The notes: generated from the sequence alone by a model not told the origin. A DNA stretch of 45,576 nucleotides from Alphaproteobacteria bacterium (GCA_019240125.1 JAFAYW010000154.1:1-45576), one strand, 5' to 3'. Positions 1-9,675 are shown, counted from the first letter of the stretch. Program-made: numbers and translations.

Positions 1-2039
1 AACTCGACGCCTTCCAGCGCGGTGAACGGCGCCGGCTGCTCGCGCGCATTGTTGAGCCGCTTGGCGAGAGCCTTGTACAGCGTCTCGATGATCAGGGTGG
101 ATTTGCCGCCGCCCGACACGCCCGAGACGCAGCAGAACGTGCCGAGCGGGATGTCGGCGGTGACATTCTGCAAATTGTTGCCGTGCGCTCCGACCAGCCG
201 CAGGATCTGGCCCTGGTGGCCGGTGCGGCGCTGTTCCGGCACGGCGATCTGGCGCACCCCGGTCAGGTATTGCCCGGTGATGCTGTCGGGGTGGTGCATC
301 ACCGCGTCGGGGGTACCCTCGGCGATCAGCTGGCCGCCATGCACACCGGCGCGCGGGCCCATATCGACCAGCCAGTCGGCGGTGCGGATCGCCTCCTCGT
401 CATGCTCGACGACAATGACCGTGTTGCCGAGGTCGCGCAGGCGTTTCAGCGTTTCGAGCAGCCGCGCATTGTCGCGCTGGTGCAGCCCGATTGATGGCTC
501 GTCGAGCACGTAGAGCACGCCGGTCAGGCCGGAGCCGATCTGCGACGCCAGCCGGATCCGCTGGCTTTCGCCACCCGACAAGGTGCCGGAGGCGCGCATC
601 AGGGTCAGGTATTCGAGGCCGACATTACGCAAAAAGCCGAGGCGGTCGTTGATTTCCTTGAGGATGCGGGTGGCGATCTCGCGCTGCGATGGGGTCATGG
701 TTTCGTCGATCGTCGCGAACCAGTCGCCGGCATCGGCGATCGACAACTCCGCCGCCTCGCTGATGCTTTTGCCGGCGACCTTGACCGCCAGCGCCTCGGG
801 TTTCAGCCGGGCGCCGCGGCACACTTCGCAGGTTTTCGAGTTCTGATAGCGGCCAAGTTCCTCGCGCACCCAGGCGCTATCGGTCTCGCGAAACCGCCGG
901 TCCATATTCGGCACGACGCCCTCAAACGGGCGCTCGGTCGAATACTGCTTCAGCCCGTCATCGTAATGCATCGTGATCGGGTCGCCGCCCGAGCCGAACA
1001 GGATCGTCGCCCGCATCTTCTCCGGCAGATCATGCCACGGCGTGTGAATGCTCTTTTTGAAATGCCGCGCGATGCTGGTCAGCGTCTGCATGTAATAGGG
1101 CGAGGAGGAATGCGACCACGGGCTGACCGCGCCGTCATGCAGGCTGCGCGTCTCGTCATGCACGACCAGTTCGGGGTCGAAATACAGTTTGGTGCCGAGC
1201 CCATCGCAATGCGGGCAGGCGCCGAACGGGTTATTAAAGGAGAACAGCCGCGGCTCGATTTCGGGGATCGTAAAACCGGAGACCGGGCAGGCGAATTTCG
1301 CCGAAAACACCGTCTCCTCGCCATTATCGGCGTTTTCGGTGATCGCAATGCCGTCGGCGAGGCCAAGCGCGGTCTCAAAGGAGTCGGCAAGCCGATTGCC
1401 GAGATCGGGCGCGACGACGATGCGGTCCACCACGACGGAGATGTCGTGCATGAAGTTCTTCTTCAGCGCCGGGACTTCGTCGACCTCGTACATCTTGCCG
1501 TCGACCTTGACGCGCTGAAAGCCGCGGCGCTGGTACTCGGCCAGTTCCTTTTTGTATTCGCCCTTGCGGCGGCGCGCGACCGGCGCCATCAGGTAAAGCC
1601 TTGTGCCTTCCGGCATCGCCAATACGCGATCAACCATTTGCGACACGGTCTGGCTGACGATCGGCAGGCCGGTGGCCGGCGAATACGGCACCCCGACCCG
1701 CGCCCACAGCAGCCGCATGTAATCGTAGATCTCGGTCACCGTGCCGACCGTCGAGCGCGGGTTGCGCGAGGTCGTCTTCTGCTCGATCGAGATCGCCGGC
1801 GACAGACCCTCGATCGAGTCGACATCCGGCTTTTGCATCAATTCGAGAAACTGCCGGGCGTAGGCCGACAGGCTCTCGACATAGCGCCGCTGCCCCTCGG
1901 CATAGATCGTGTCGAACGCCAGCGACGACTTGCCCGAGCCCGACAGGCCGGTGATCACGACAAGGCTGTCGCGCGGCAGGTCGACATCGACGTTTTTAAG
2001 ATTGTGCTCCCGCGCCCCGCGGATGCGGATTTGCTGCAT
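1..2039 (-). CDS. uvrA: UvrA, excinuclease ABC subunit A (3' end cut by window edge)
   Basis: UvrA is the ATP-dependent damage-recognition subunit of the UvrABC nucleotide excision repair complex. Reading the minus strand from the ATG at 2039-2037 gives about 679 residues of a protein usually near 950, so the C-terminal part lies outside the window. The first Walker A (GLSGSGKS) is at residues 31-38, followed by the family segment [15 protein letters not shown] zinc-module segment with [13 protein letters not shown] is encoded near 1240-1280, and the second-half Walker A ([10 protein letters not shown]) near 90-140. The first Cys pair is written CPVSGF rather than CPVCGF, a variant I believe is common in proteobacterial UvrA. 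The gene is divergent from ssb with 220 bases between them, a common arrangement in bacteria. All plus-strand ORFs here are shadows. Confidence 0.97.
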   Translation of the reverse strand, partial: MQQIRIRGAREHNLKNVDVDLPRDSLVVITGLSGSGKSSLAFDTIYAEGQRRYVESLSAYARQFLELMQKPDVDSIEGLSPAISIEQKTTSRNPRSTVGTVTEIYDYMRLLWARVGVPYSPATGLPIVSQTVSQMVDRVLAMPEGTRLYLMAPVARRRKGEYKKELAEYQRRGFQRVKVDGKMYEVDEVPALKKNFMHDISVVVDRIVVAPDLGNRLADSFETALGLADGIAITENADNGEETVFSAKFACPVSGFTIPEIEPRLFSFNNPFGACPHCDGLGTKLYFDPELVVHDETRSLHDGAVSPWSHSSSPYYMQTLTSIARHFKKSIHTPWHDLPEKMRATILFGSGGDPITMHYDDGLKQYSTERPFEGVVPNMDRRFRETDSAWVREELGRYQNSKTCEVCRGARLKPEALAVKVAGKSISEAAELSIADAGDWFATIDETMTPSQREIATRILKEINDRLGFLRNVGLEYLTLMRASGTLSGGESQRIRLASQIGSGLTGVLYVLDEPSIGLHQRDNARLLETLKRLRDLGNTVIVVEHDEEAIRTADWLVDMGPRAGVHGGQLIAEGTPDAVMHHPDSITGQYLTGVRQIAVPEQRRTGHQGQILRLVGAHGNNLQNVTADIPLGTFCCVSGVSGGGKSTLIIETLYKALAKRLNNAREQPAPFTALEGVE

Positions 2040-2145
2040 GACCGGACCTTAGCGCGCCGCGCCCGCTCTTGCCATGGGGCGAAGCGCGCCGACGCGGCGA
2101 GAGGGGGTGTGGATAGAGGGGATAACGGGGATAAGAATAAAGTAG

Positions 2146-2160
2146 GAACATCTGATGTGC
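2146..2160. promoter_or_regulatory. Short palindrome between uvrA and ssb
   Basis: GAACAT, three bases, then ATGTGC form a near-perfect inverted repeat (5 of 6 pairs) in the divergent uvrA-ssb spacer. It could be an operator. It does not match the alphaproteobacterial LexA site GTTC-N7-GTTC, and it could be chance. Confidence 0.2.
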
Positions 2161-2259
2161 AAATTGGTGCTGGCCTGCTAGGATGGCAACCGCGTTCTGA
2201 CGCCCCCGTTTATGATCGCGCTCGAATCTCCGATTTCCCCCCAAGACTCTCGGTGACTT

Positions 2260-2796
2260 ATGGCAGGCAGCGTCAATAAGGTAATTCTCGTCGGCAACCT
2301 CGGCCGCGACCCGGAAATCCGCTCGACCGGCGATGGTACCCGCATCGCCAACCTCAACATCGCGACCTCGGAAAACTGGCGCGATCGCAATTCAGGCGAG
2401 CGCAAGGAGAAGACCGAGTGGCACCGGGTCGCGATCTTTAACGACCGGCTCGTCGAGGTGGCCGAGAAATATCTGCGAAAGGGCTCGAAAGTGTATGTCG
2501 AGGGCCAGTTGCAGACCCGCAAATGGACCGACCAGCAGGGCCAGGAACGTTATACCACCGAGGTTGTTCTGGGCCGCTTTCGCGGTGACCTGACAATGCT
2601 CGACGGCGCCAGTGGCGGTGGCCGCGGCGCTGGCATGGGCGATTCCGGCTACGACGATGCTGGCTATGGCGGCGATTACGGCGGACCCGCCCCGGCGCGC
2701 GCCGCCTCAGGCGGCGGGATGGGCGGGGGCGGCGGCATGGGCGGCGGTCGCGGCCGCAGCACCGCCGAAGATCTCGACGACGAAATCCCGTTCTAG
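2260..2796 (+). CDS. ssb: Single-stranded DNA-binding protein SSB
   Basis: SSB coats single-stranded DNA in replication, recombination and repair and recruits partners through its C-terminal tip. The 178-residue protein starts [19 protein letters not shown], the canonical first strand of the OB fold, which spans about residues 1-110 and includes the [10 protein letters not shown] and [10 protein letters not shown] segments. A Gly-rich low-complexity linker follows (about 115-165), and the protein ends in DLDDEIPF, the acidic partner-binding tip. Length and architecture are normal. The ATG is preceded by only a weak ribosome-binding site. It is divergent from uvrA. The next gene downstream is an ABC permease after a 262-base spacer holding hairpins. 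Confidence 0.97.
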   Translation: MAGSVNKVILVGNLGRDPEIRSTGDGTRIANLNIATSENWRDRNSGERKEKTEWHRVAIFNDRLVEVAEKYLRKGSKVYVEGQLQTRKWTDQQGQERYTTEVVLGRFRGDLTMLDGASGGGRGAGMGDSGYDDAGYGGDYGGPAPARAASGGGMGGGGGMGGGRGRSTAEDLDDEIPF

Positions 2797-2870
2797 GACT
2801 GCTTACTCGGGGGCGGAAAGCACCGCGCGGGAATCGTCTTCAACCCGGCCTACCGCTTGGGATTAGCCCT

Positions 2871-2939
2871 GCAGGCAGCTACCCATTCCGGGTCCGCTCG
2901 GTAGAGCGGACACTGCACAGCCTGCTTAATTCTGCAGGC
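2871..2939 (+). terminator. Hairpin cluster between ssb and dppB
   Basis: A perfect 7-bp hairpin (TCCGCTC 2893-2899, loop GGTA, GAGCGGA 2904-2910) is followed by a second stem, GCCTGC 2920-2925 with GCAGGC 2934-2939. An extra GCAGGC copy at 2871-2876 could pair with the same GCCTGC. No U-run follows, so this is either a Rho-assisted end for ssb or a structured leader of the transporter operon. The rest of the 262-base gap shows nothing I recognise apart from the dppB ribosome-binding site (GGGGAGGAAG near 3046-3055). Confidence 0.3.
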
Positions 2940-3058
2940 ATTGATCCGCCCCGCGCCTTACACCGCGGGTGTGCCAAAGAGAGACTCGTCTTGCAGCCAG
3001 ACAGGCTCTACAACCATAGCTGTCCGGAGCGAAGCCGCGACGCACAGGGGAGGAAGGG

Positions 3059-4006
3059 GTGGGAGCCTATCTGGTCCGTCGTTTTGGCCTGATGCTGGTG
3101 ACCCTGTTCGGGATTTCCGTGATTATTTTCCTGTTGCTTCGCATGACGCCCGGCAACATCGCCGACATTCTGTTCGATGCCGGTGGCTTCGTCGATCCCG
3201 CCGACAAGCAGCGCATCGAAGCAGAGCTTGGGCTCGATAAGTCGATTCCTGTGCAGTACCTGACCTGGGTCGGGGGGTTGCTGCGCGGCGATCTCGGGAT
3301 GTCCTACCAGACCGAGAAACCGGCGATCGAGGAGATAGCGCCGCGTATCCCCATTACCGCGAAGCTGGCGGGGTTGGCGTTGACCTTTGCGGTGTTGATC
3401 GGCGTGCCGCTGGGTGTCATCAGCGCGGTGCGGCAGAACACCAAGCTTGATTATCTGCTGCGAATAATAAGCCTATCGGGTCTCTCGATGCCGGCCTTCT
3501 GGCTCGGATTGCTGATCTTGATGGCGTTCGTGAACTATTTCGGGACGATCCCGATCTATACCGATGAGCCGACCGGCTTCTGGCAGGGTCTGTTAATGTA
3601 TAGCGTGCCGGCTGCGGCGGTTGGGTTCCGCAGCTCGGCACTGATGATGCGGCTGACGCGATCGTCAATGCTTGAAGTCCTGCGGCAGGATTACATTCGC
3701 ACGGCACGATCAAAGGGGGCATCGGAAACGGTCATCAACTATTACCACGCGCTGAAGAACGCGATGCTGCCGGTTGTCACGGTCATCGGCATCGAGGCGG
3801 CTTTTTTGCTTGGCGGCCTGATCGTCACGGAGACGGTATTTAATATTCCCGGTGTCGCGCGCTTTCTGGTCGAGGCGGTGCGCTGGCGCGACTACCCGAT
3901 GGTGCAGAACCTCGTTATGTTCATCGCGGTCGTTGTGGTCACCATCAACTTTATCGTGGACATGCTGTATGCCGCGCTCGACCCGCGCATCAAGTTTGGC
4001 GAATAG
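3059..4006 (+). CDS. dppB: Peptide-type ABC transporter permease, DppB/OppB family
   Basis: Inner-membrane permease of a dipeptide/oligopeptide (or nickel/opine-like) ABC importer, pairing with the DppC-type protein downstream. The 315-residue protein begins MGAYLVRRFGLMLVTLFG, the usual first membrane helix, followed by an extracytoplasmic region (about 32-100) and five more helices. The cytoplasmic EAA loop that docks on the ATPases is at about 206-238 (DYIRTARSKGASE). It ends LDPRIKFGE, typical of the family. The GTG start at 3059 has a strong GGGGAGGAAG ribosome-binding site. It heads a four-gene plus-strand operon; no substrate-binding protein gene lies beside it. The substrate cannot be read from sequence. 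Confidence 0.93.
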   Translation: MGAYLVRRFGLMLVTLFGISVIIFLLLRMTPGNIADILFDAGGFVDPADKQRIEAELGLDKSIPVQYLTWVGGLLRGDLGMSYQTEKPAIEEIAPRIPITAKLAGLALTFAVLIGVPLGVISAVRQNTKLDYLLRIISLSGLSMPAFWLGLLILMAFVNYFGTIPIYTDEPTGFWQGLLMYSVPAAAVGFRSSALMMRLTRSSMLEVLRQDYIRTARSKGASETVINYYHALKNAMLPVVTVIGIEAAFLLGGLIVTETVFNIPGVARFLVEAVRWRDYPMVQNLVMFIAVVVVTINFIVDMLYAALDPRIKFGE

Positions 4007-4042
4007 ACGTCCACTGATGGCTCGAAAGTTGGGGAGGACACG

Positions 4043-4936
4043 GTGAGCACGCTGGATTTCAGCACTGAGCTGAGCCGCGCTGGCGCCAATGTCAACAGCC
4101 GCCTGGGGGCGGTGCGGTTCTTTATCCGCCGCTATCCGCTAGGCGCCGCCGGTGCGGTCATCATGGCGATCTTTCTGTTCGCGGCCGCCTTTGCGCCCTA
4201 CATCACGCTATACGACCCGCTGTCGACCAACGCGGCGGCCTCGCTGGCGCGGCCGAGCGCGGCGCATTGGCTGGGCTGCGATTTCATGGGCCGGGACGTG
4301 TATAGCCGTATCATATTCGGTGCGCGCATCTCGCTGGCGGTGGCGGTCGGCTCGATGCTGCTCGGCTGCTCGATCGGGGTGACGCTCGGGCTGCTATCAG
4401 GCTATCTGCTCGGCTGGTTCGACCTGATCACCCAGCGCATCCTTGAAATGATGCAGGCCCTGCCATTGCTGGTGATGGCGATCATCATGGCGGCAGCATT
4501 GGGACCGTCATTGCACAACACGATCTTCGCGATCGCCATCCCGCTGGTGCCATACGTTGCCCGGGTGATCCGTGCCAACACCCTGAGCCTGCGCGAACAG
4601 CCCTTTGTCGAGGCGGCAAAGGCGATCGGCATGTCGGAGAAGCGCATCGCGATCCGCCACATCCTGCCGAATACCCTGGCGCCGCTGATCGTGTTGGCGA
4701 CGGCACAGCTAGGCTCGACGATCCTGATCGAGGCGTCATTATCATTCCTCGGCCTCGGGGTGCCCGAGCCGCACCCATCCTGGGGCCGCATGCTGTCGGA
4801 ATCGGCTGCCGAATATGTCCGCACCGCGCCTTGGTTGGTGATTTTCCCGGGGGCGGCGATCAGTTTCGTCGTATTCGGGACCAACCTACTCGGTGACGCC
4901 CTGCGTGATCTGCTCGATCCGCGGCAGCGCAGCTAA
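4043..4936 (+). CDS. dppC: Peptide-type ABC transporter permease, DppC/OppC family
   Basis: Second inner-membrane permease of the same importer. The 297-residue protein has an N-terminal cytoplasmic stretch, a first helix at about 33-53, the family motif HWLGCDFMGRDVYSRI (75-90) in the extracytoplasmic part, and an EAA loop at about 188-210 (FVEAAKAIGMSEKRIAIRH). It ends LLGDALRDLLDPR, as usual for DppC. The GTG start at 4043 follows a GGGGAGGA ribosome-binding site, 36 bases after the dppB stop, so the two are co-transcribed. Membrane-protein homology and length are normal; the transported substrate is unknown. Confidence 0.93.
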   Translation: MSTLDFSTELSRAGANVNSRLGAVRFFIRRYPLGAAGAVIMAIFLFAAAFAPYITLYDPLSTNAAASLARPSAAHWLGCDFMGRDVYSRIIFGARISLAVAVGSMLLGCSIGVTLGLLSGYLLGWFDLITQRILEMMQALPLLVMAIIMAAALGPSLHNTIFAIAIPLVPYVARVIRANTLSLREQPFVEAAKAIGMSEKRIAIRHILPNTLAPLIVLATAQLGSTILIEASLSFLGLGVPEPHPSWGRMLSESAAEYVRTAPWLVIFPGAAISFVVFGTNLLGDALRDLLDPRQRS

Positions 4937-4974
4937 GCGGCCCCGGAAAAATCGGTAGAGTCGGAGATCATCAG

Positions 4975-6054
4975 GTGAGCGTGACCGACGTCCAGTCCGA
5001 CGCGATGACGGGCGCCGTTGGCGCAACGGCGCGCCACGGGCACAACGCCGAGACTGTGCTCGAGGTCGAGGCGCTGCAGACCTATCTGTTCACCCGCCTG
5101 GGCGTCGTAAAGGCGGTGGACGACGTGTCGTTTGCATTGCGGAAGGCGGAAACGCTGGCGATCGTCGGCGAAAGTGGCTGCGGCAAGACGATGACCGCGT
5201 TATCGCTATTGCGGCTCATCCCGAACCCGCCGGGGCGCATTGTTGGCGGTGCGATAAGGCTCGACGGGAAAAACCTGATCGCCCTCAGCGAAGCCGAGAT
5301 GCGCGACATTCGCGGCAATGAAATCTCGATGATCTTCCAGGAACCGATGACCTCGCTGAACCCGGTCATGACAATCGGCGCGCAAATCAGCGAGACAATC
5401 CGTCTGCACCAGGATCTGACGAAGGCGCAGGCGCTGGAAAAGACAATTGAGATGCTGCGCCTCGTCCGCATTCCGGAGCCGGCGCAGCGCGCCAAGGAAT
5501 ACCCGCACCAGTTGTCGGGCGGTATGCGGCAGCGCGCGATGATCGCGATGGCGCTGGCCTGCAACCCGCGCGTCCTGATCGCCGACGAGCCGACCACCGC
5601 GCTCGACGTGACAATCCAGGCGCAGATCCTCGACCTGATTCTCGACCTGCAGAAAAAGCTGGGCACGGCCGTGCTGTTGATCACCCACGACCTCGCGGTT
5701 GTGGCGGAGACGGCGCATCGGGTGATCGTGATGTATGCCGGGAAAAAGGTTGAGGAGGCCGAGGTCGACGATCTCTTCGCCGCACCGCTGCACCCGTATA
5801 CGCATGGCCTGCTGGCCTCCATTCCGCAGCTGGCGGTGATTGGCGGCGGCAATTCGCCGGCGGCGACCACCGGGCGGTTGCAGGAGATCCCCGGCACGGT
5901 GCCGGCACTGACGAACCTGCCGCCAGGCTGCTCATTTGCGCCCCGCTGCGCCTATGCCGACGACACGTGCCGGGCGTCATACCCACCCTATGAGCTGAAG
6001 CGGCCAGGGCACTGGGCGGCTTGCTGGCACTCGGAGAAATTGTATGGCCAGTGA
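4975..6054 (+). CDS. dppD: Peptide-type ABC transporter ATPase, DppD/OppD family
   Basis: One of two ATP-hydrolysing subunits that power the importer from the cytoplasmic side. In the 359-residue protein the Walker A is GESGCGKT (65-72), the ABC signature LSGGMRQR (180-187) and Walker B LIADEP (201-206), followed by the H-loop THDL. The oligopeptide C-terminal domain ([10 protein letters not shown] at 271-280) carries four cysteines (C319, C325, C332, C350) in the spacing seen in DppD-type proteins, where an iron-sulfur cluster has been described for E. coli DppD. The GTG at 4975 is chosen; a second in-frame GTG at 4981 is possible. The N-terminus is about 25 residues longer than usual. Its end overlaps dppF by 11 bases. 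Confidence 0.94.
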   Translation: MSVTDVQSDAMTGAVGATARHGHNAETVLEVEALQTYLFTRLGVVKAVDDVSFALRKAETLAIVGESGCGKTMTALSLLRLIPNPPGRIVGGAIRLDGKNLIALSEAEMRDIRGNEISMIFQEPMTSLNPVMTIGAQISETIRLHQDLTKAQALEKTIEMLRLVRIPEPAQRAKEYPHQLSGGMRQRAMIAMALACNPRVLIADEPTTALDVTIQAQILDLILDLQKKLGTAVLLITHDLAVVAETAHRVIVMYAGKKVEEAEVDDLFAAPLHPYTHGLLASIPQLAVIGGGNSPAATTGRLQEIPGTVPALTNLPPGCSFAPRCAYADDTCRASYPPYELKRPGHWAACWHSEKLYGQ

Positions 6055-7051
6055 TGCCGCGCCAGCCGGCGGCGGCGCCGGCAGCGTGTCGGTGCTCGAT
6101 GTCATCAATCTGAAGAAGCATTTTCCGGTCAAGAAGGGCGTATTGCGGCGCACCGTCGGACAGGTTTACGCAGTTGATGATGTGACCTTCTCGATTGCCC
6201 AGGGCGAGACGCTGGGGTTGGTCGGCGAGAGCGGCTGCGGCAAGTCGACCGTGGCACGCACCGTAATGCGCCTCATCGAGCCTACCGACGGCGCGATCCG
6301 CCTCGACGGGCGGGATGTGACGCGGCTCGGCAAGAGCGAGATGCGGCCCTATCGCCGTCAGATGCAGATGATCTTTCAGGACCCGTTCTCGTCGCTGAAC
6401 CCACGTATGTCGGCCGGCGACATTGTTGGAGAGCCGTTGCTGGTGCATGGCATCGCGCAGGGGGCGGAACGTACGAAAGCGGTGGGTGCGCTGTTCGATC
6501 AGGTCGGGTTGCGGCGCGCTCAGATGAAGGCATATCCGCACGAATTCTCCGGCGGGCAGCGCCAGCGCATCTCGATCGCGCGGGCGCTGGCGCTGAACCC
6601 CAAACTGATCGTCGCCGACGAGCCGGTTTCGGCATTGGACGTGTCGATCCAGGCGCAGGTCATCAACCTGATGATGGATCTGCAGCGCGAAAAGCGGCTG
6701 TCCTACCTGTTTATCGCCCACGATCTGGCGGTGGTCGAGCACATAAGCCACCGCATCGCGGTGATGTATCTGGGCAAGATTGTTGAATACGCTGATAAGC
6801 AAACGCTCTTCACCGCCCCCAAGCACCCCTACACCCAGGCGCTTTTGTCGGCGGTGCCGGTGCCCAACCCCAAGCTAAAGCGCGAAAAGCGCCTCCTGCA
6901 GGGCGACGTTCCCAGCCCGATCAACCCGCCATCCGGCTGCGCCTTCCATACGCGCTGCCCTTACGTGTTCGACCGCTGCAAGGTGGAGCGGCCGGTTCTG
7001 ACCGAACTCGCGCCAGGGCATGTGACGGCCTGCCATCTGGCGACCAGTTAG
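6044..7051 (+). CDS. dppF: Peptide-type ABC transporter ATPase, DppF/OppF family
   Basis: Second ATPase of the importer. The 335-residue protein has Walker [10 protein letters not shown] (61-69), signature FSGGQRQR (168-175), Walker B LIVADEP (188-194) and the [13 protein letters not shown]-terminal segment (261-272). Four C-terminal cysteines (C299, C305, C312, C330) match the pattern of the partner DppD. The ATG at 6044 lies inside the dppD reading frame, so translation is probably coupled. The stop codon overlaps by a few bases the stop of the convergent methyltransferase gene, leaving no room for an intrinsic terminator. It closes the dppBCDF operon. Confidence 0.94.
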   Translation: MASDAAPAGGGAGSVSVLDVINLKKHFPVKKGVLRRTVGQVYAVDDVTFSIAQGETLGLVGESGCGKSTVARTVMRLIEPTDGAIRLDGRDVTRLGKSEMRPYRRQMQMIFQDPFSSLNPRMSAGDIVGEPLLVHGIAQGAERTKAVGALFDQVGLRRAQMKAYPHEFSGGQRQRISIARALALNPKLIVADEPVSALDVSIQAQVINLMMDLQREKRLSYLFIAHDLAVVEHISHRIAVMYLGKIVEYADKQTLFTAPKHPYTQALLSAVPVPNPKLKREKRLLQGDVPSPINPPSGCAFHTRCPYVFDRCKVERPVLTELAPGHVTACHLATS

Positions 7052-7662
7052 TCCCGATTTGAGTTTCCAACCACGAGGAAAACACCGTTTTTCCAATATG
7101 TCCCGTTTGCAAATGTATAATAACTAAAGACCGTTGCTCCGAGAGTTAGGAACGGGCTCTCATCAAGCCGCACCGGACGGCAGCCGCCCGCGGGGGTATC
7201 GATATTACAGTGTGCGTGCGGCTCAATATTGTTGGTGATCAGCGCAAACCTAAATTTCTGCCGAATGACATTGATGTAACTTGAGATTACATCATTCGGA
7301 AGATGCTGAAAAACCTCCTTTGCGATACATAGATCGGAACTTGGGAGTTCATTTATATCACGGAACACTTCAAACTTTACGTTTTTGGACTGGAATTCCG
7401 CTCTATTGGCCTCAACTATGCCGGGCACGACATCGTAGCCCTTGTATTCCCGCTCTGACCAGTCGATTAGGGGTGAAAACTGCCAGTCCCCGCATCCTAA
7501 ATCGACGATCGTTTTTACATTATTGTTCTCGATGAAGCGTTCAAGGAACGCTCGATATTCAACAGTGTTCCGAGGGGACGAGCCCGGTCCGGATCCTATC
7601 GACCAGCGATTTTCGTCATAGACCCTCTGGAATGCCTGTTTGATATCAGCTGCTGAATTCAC
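7048..7662 (-). CDS. Class I SAM-dependent methyltransferase
   Basis: A 204-residue protein with a Rossmann-type methyltransferase core: motif [10 protein letters not shown] at 53-61 binds the SAM methionine part, the acidic strand-2 end is KGYDVV (74-79), and [13 protein letters not shown] (110-122) is the motif IV/V region. The acceptor cannot be told from sequence; an O-methylation of a surface glycan is a guess from the neighbour. The GTG start at 7662 has a purine-rich ribosome-binding site (GAGAGGAAG). It lies 36 bases downstream of the glycosyltransferase-FkbM gene and is co-directional. Both genes are clearly richer in A+T than the flanks, suggesting recent acquisition. Its stop abuts and overlaps the stop of dppF. 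Confidence 0.8.
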   Translation of the reverse strand: MNSAADIKQAFQRVYDENRWSIGSGPGSSPRNTVEYRAFLERFIENNNVKTIVDLGCGDWQFSPLIDWSEREYKGYDVVPGIVEANRAEFQSKNVKFEVFRDINELPSSDLCIAKEVFQHLPNDVISSYINVIRQKFRFALITNNIEPHAHCNIDTPAGGCRPVRLDESPFLTLGATVFSYYTFANGTYWKNGVFLVVGNSNRD

Positions 7663-7698
7663 GCCTTTCTTCCTCTCTGTTCGATCCTCTTCCCGTTC

Positions 7699-9471
7699 TT
7701 ATCCATCTACGCGAAAATTAAGGTCACGTGCTGTTCGCCTCGCAGTATGCTGCCGGACGACTTGCGAGGCAGCATCCGTGATCATAGTCTCTGCATATGT
7801 GGGTACAAATGGATAGAATGAAAGGACAATATCGTGGTTGTGTGGATTATTCGGAAAGTCTAAGTTCGTAGGATACACTGTCTCGGAGAGTTTTCGTTGG
7901 ACCATCGAGGTTCGAACGTACGATAACTCGATTACATCTGGAACCAACAGGCCTTCGACTGTGCTTACCGTTCCAAAATTATTCGCGTGAACGTGAAATA
8001 AAGTAAAGTCTGCAGCCAGTCTGGATAAGGCGCGCTGGGCGATTTCTCTGAAGTCGTTATCTCTAAGCTTATGAAGCCAATGACCTTCGATCACAATCTG
8101 TTGAATGTGCGAAAAAACGCCGGGCTCAATGGACGCCAAAATATCCCATTCTGCTCCCTCAATGTCCAATCTAAGGATGGCGTTTTTATTTGGTATATCC
8201 ATCGCTGAAAGGTCAGTTCCGATAATGTTGTCACATGCCGTGGCAACGCCAAGCCGGCTCGGTGGCTTTGTATGTACATCAAGTCCGTGAGATAACAACT
8301 CATCCTCGAAAGATCGCTTTGTCGATGCGCTATAGCTGAGGACCGGCTGTAAGGGCGTCAGTACATCGGCCAGTACATAGCCGCCGTCTGATCGACCGCC
8401 AAACCGCCGTTTTGGAAGGTCAATATCATAGGGACGAAGCAACCCGAGGACTGAGTAGACGGCAACAGTATCAAGCCCGGGCAGCGAAAAACTTGTAAGT
8501 TCCGGCGAAGACTGATGATGAACAACGGCACTGCGTTTAACACTGTCAGGGTCGCCGGAGCGGGGATAGTCTGGATAAAAGCGGCTGACGGCTTTTAGCC
8601 ACCGCCGTTGCACGCGGTCGAAATCTAGATTGTGTGCGGTTATGCTTTGTAGAACAGCAAAAAAGCCGGCAGTTCCCGGTAAGAGGGCGAGCTCAGGATT
8701 CCAGGAGTCAAATTGATCAGCGTACCAGATGCTCTGTCCAGGAACGTGCAGACGCCAAGTGCTAGGCATCTCCTCTGGCAGCCAGTAGTATTTGGATAAA
8801 AGGTCGTATTCCGTCGCAAACAGATCATATAACGTGTATTCAGTCCAAATATGAGGATGATTGCCAGTGTACTTTTCGATAAGAGCCGCTACCCACTCTT
8901 TAGACAATAGTTTATCCAGGTGTTCAGTAAGTTTGCGACTGATTTCGCAACTCATGACCTGCGGCGTAACGAAGAGGCGAGGACCTCGAGCAATTGACTG
9001 AGGATCGGATGGTAAATCGAGCAAAGCCGCTGATTGTTGCCACCAAGGCATGAGGGTTGGAATAGCCCATTCCGTCAGGGCTTTTTGCCCAAGGAACAAA
9101 TCCCGTTCCTGGAATGGTTTACAGGCAACAATATCAGAGTCCAAGGTCAGGTAAAACGGCGTGCTAACAAATTTGAACGCCGCCAGCTTTATAATCATCT
9201 GCTTGGCAGTGCCAGAAACATGGTGAACGCTGTTTAAGAGCGGTGAGACAAACCCGTCTGTTACTATATTGATTGAAATATGTGGCGTATCTGTATTCTC
9301 AGTAAGTACGCTACGGATCTCTACAAGTTCATCATCTGGAACAATGATGTGAATAGGTAACGGTTCGGGACCTCGCCAGAAATAGTCGAAGCTCTCGAGA
9401 AGCATGCGCGCTCGATCGAGGTTCCGGCGTATCTTTTCCTTATCGCTAATGGGTAGAACTGCTTCAAACAT
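7699..9471 (-). CDS. Two-domain protein: DUF6492-like glycosyltransferase plus FkbM-like methyltransferase domain
   Basis: A 590-residue predicted cytoplasmic protein. The N-terminal half resembles nucleotide-sugar glycosyltransferases of the DUF6492 type: HIIVPDDE (41-48), then FYLTLDSDIVACKPF (106-120), where LDSD gives the DxD-like metal site, and later DLPSDPQSIARGPRLFVTPQ. The C-terminal part, from about 350, has RRFGGRSDGGYVLAD (355-369) and LRLDIEGAEWDIL (433-445), a hallmark of FkbM-type and related methyltransferases. The usual glycine-rich SAM loop is not obvious: YSYSAST stands where YSxG-like sequence is expected, and the segment up to DIEGAEWDIL is short, so activity is uncertain. 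The ATG at 9471 follows AAAGG. A role in surface polysaccharide or glycan modification is inferred. Confidence 0.65.
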   Translation of the reverse strand: MFEAVLPISDKEKIRRNLDRARMLLESFDYFWRGPEPLPIHIIVPDDELVEIRSVLTENTDTPHISINIVTDGFVSPLLNSVHHVSGTAKQMIIKLAAFKFVSTPFYLTLDSDIVACKPFQERDLFLGQKALTEWAIPTLMPWWQQSAALLDLPSDPQSIARGPRLFVTPQVMSCEISRKLTEHLDKLLSKEWVAALIEKYTGNHPHIWTEYTLYDLFATEYDLLSKYYWLPEEMPSTWRLHVPGQSIWYADQFDSWNPELALLPGTAGFFAVLQSITAHNLDFDRVQRRWLKAVSRFYPDYPRSGDPDSVKRSAVVHHQSSPELTSFSLPGLDTVAVYSVLGLLRPYDIDLPKRRFGGRSDGGYVLADVLTPLQPVLSYSASTKRSFEDELLSHGLDVHTKPPSRLGVATACDNIIGTDLSAMDIPNKNAILRLDIEGAEWDILASIEPGVFSHIQQIVIEGHWLHKLRDNDFREIAQRALSRLAADFTLFHVHANNFGTVSTVEGLLVPDVIELSYVRTSMVQRKLSETVYPTNLDFPNNPHNHDIVLSFYPFVPTYAETMITDAASQVVRQHTARRTARDLNFRVDG

Positions 9472-9598
9472 ATTGCCTTTGCCGCGCCGTGAGGTTCAGG
9501 TGACGGCGCGAATGCGGCAGGCTGCGTAAATCACGTCGATACAGATCCGCATTCTGTGTTGTCGCTACGCGCAACGCTCAGCAATTCGCGCCCGGTCT

Positions 9599-9638
9599 TT
9601 TACTACCGTAGCAGGTCGACGCACGTAAAGGTAGTAAA
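9599..9638. repeat. Inverted repeat upstream of the glycosyltransferase gene
   Basis: TTTACTACC (9599-9607) and GGTAGTAAA (9630-9638) are a perfect 9-bp inverted repeat around a 22-base centre containing GTCGAC. It lies 128 bases upstream of the glycosyltransferase start, between that gene and ppiD, and marks the edge of the A+T-rich patch. It may be an operator or a cruciform. The rest of the 204-base spacer holds nothing I recognise. Confidence 0.4.
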
Positions 9639-9675
9639 TTGCGCCAGAGGGGCGGTGGCTAAGGGAAAACAAGCC

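Larger units (their letters stand above)
7060..9640. other. Patch of lower G+C content
   Basis: Two single 60-base lines counted by hand here had 38% (7321-7380) and 50% (8101-8160) G+C against 63% in a pyrG line (14221-14280). The patch covers the two glycan-type genes and ends near the 9599-9638 inverted repeat. No transposase, integrase or tRNA was seen at its edges. Confidence 0.6.

Noticed and set aside
2040..2259. LexA (SOS) box between uvrA and ssb
   Set aside because: No GTTC-N7-GTTC or its complement was found; GTTC near 2194 is followed by CCCG at the expected distance. Only a short unrelated palindrome is present.
966..2279. 437-residue plus-strand ORF, plus further long antisense ORFs at 5681-6826, 11390-12682, 14028-15236 and 27356-28465
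   Set aside because: They lie antisense to uvrA, dppF, tpiA, pyrG and the PiT gene respectively and have the Arg/His-rich, family-free composition of high-G+C shadow frames.
2893..2910. Intrinsic terminator of ssb
   Set aside because: The hairpin is perfect but no T-run follows; it is kept only as a low-confidence structure.
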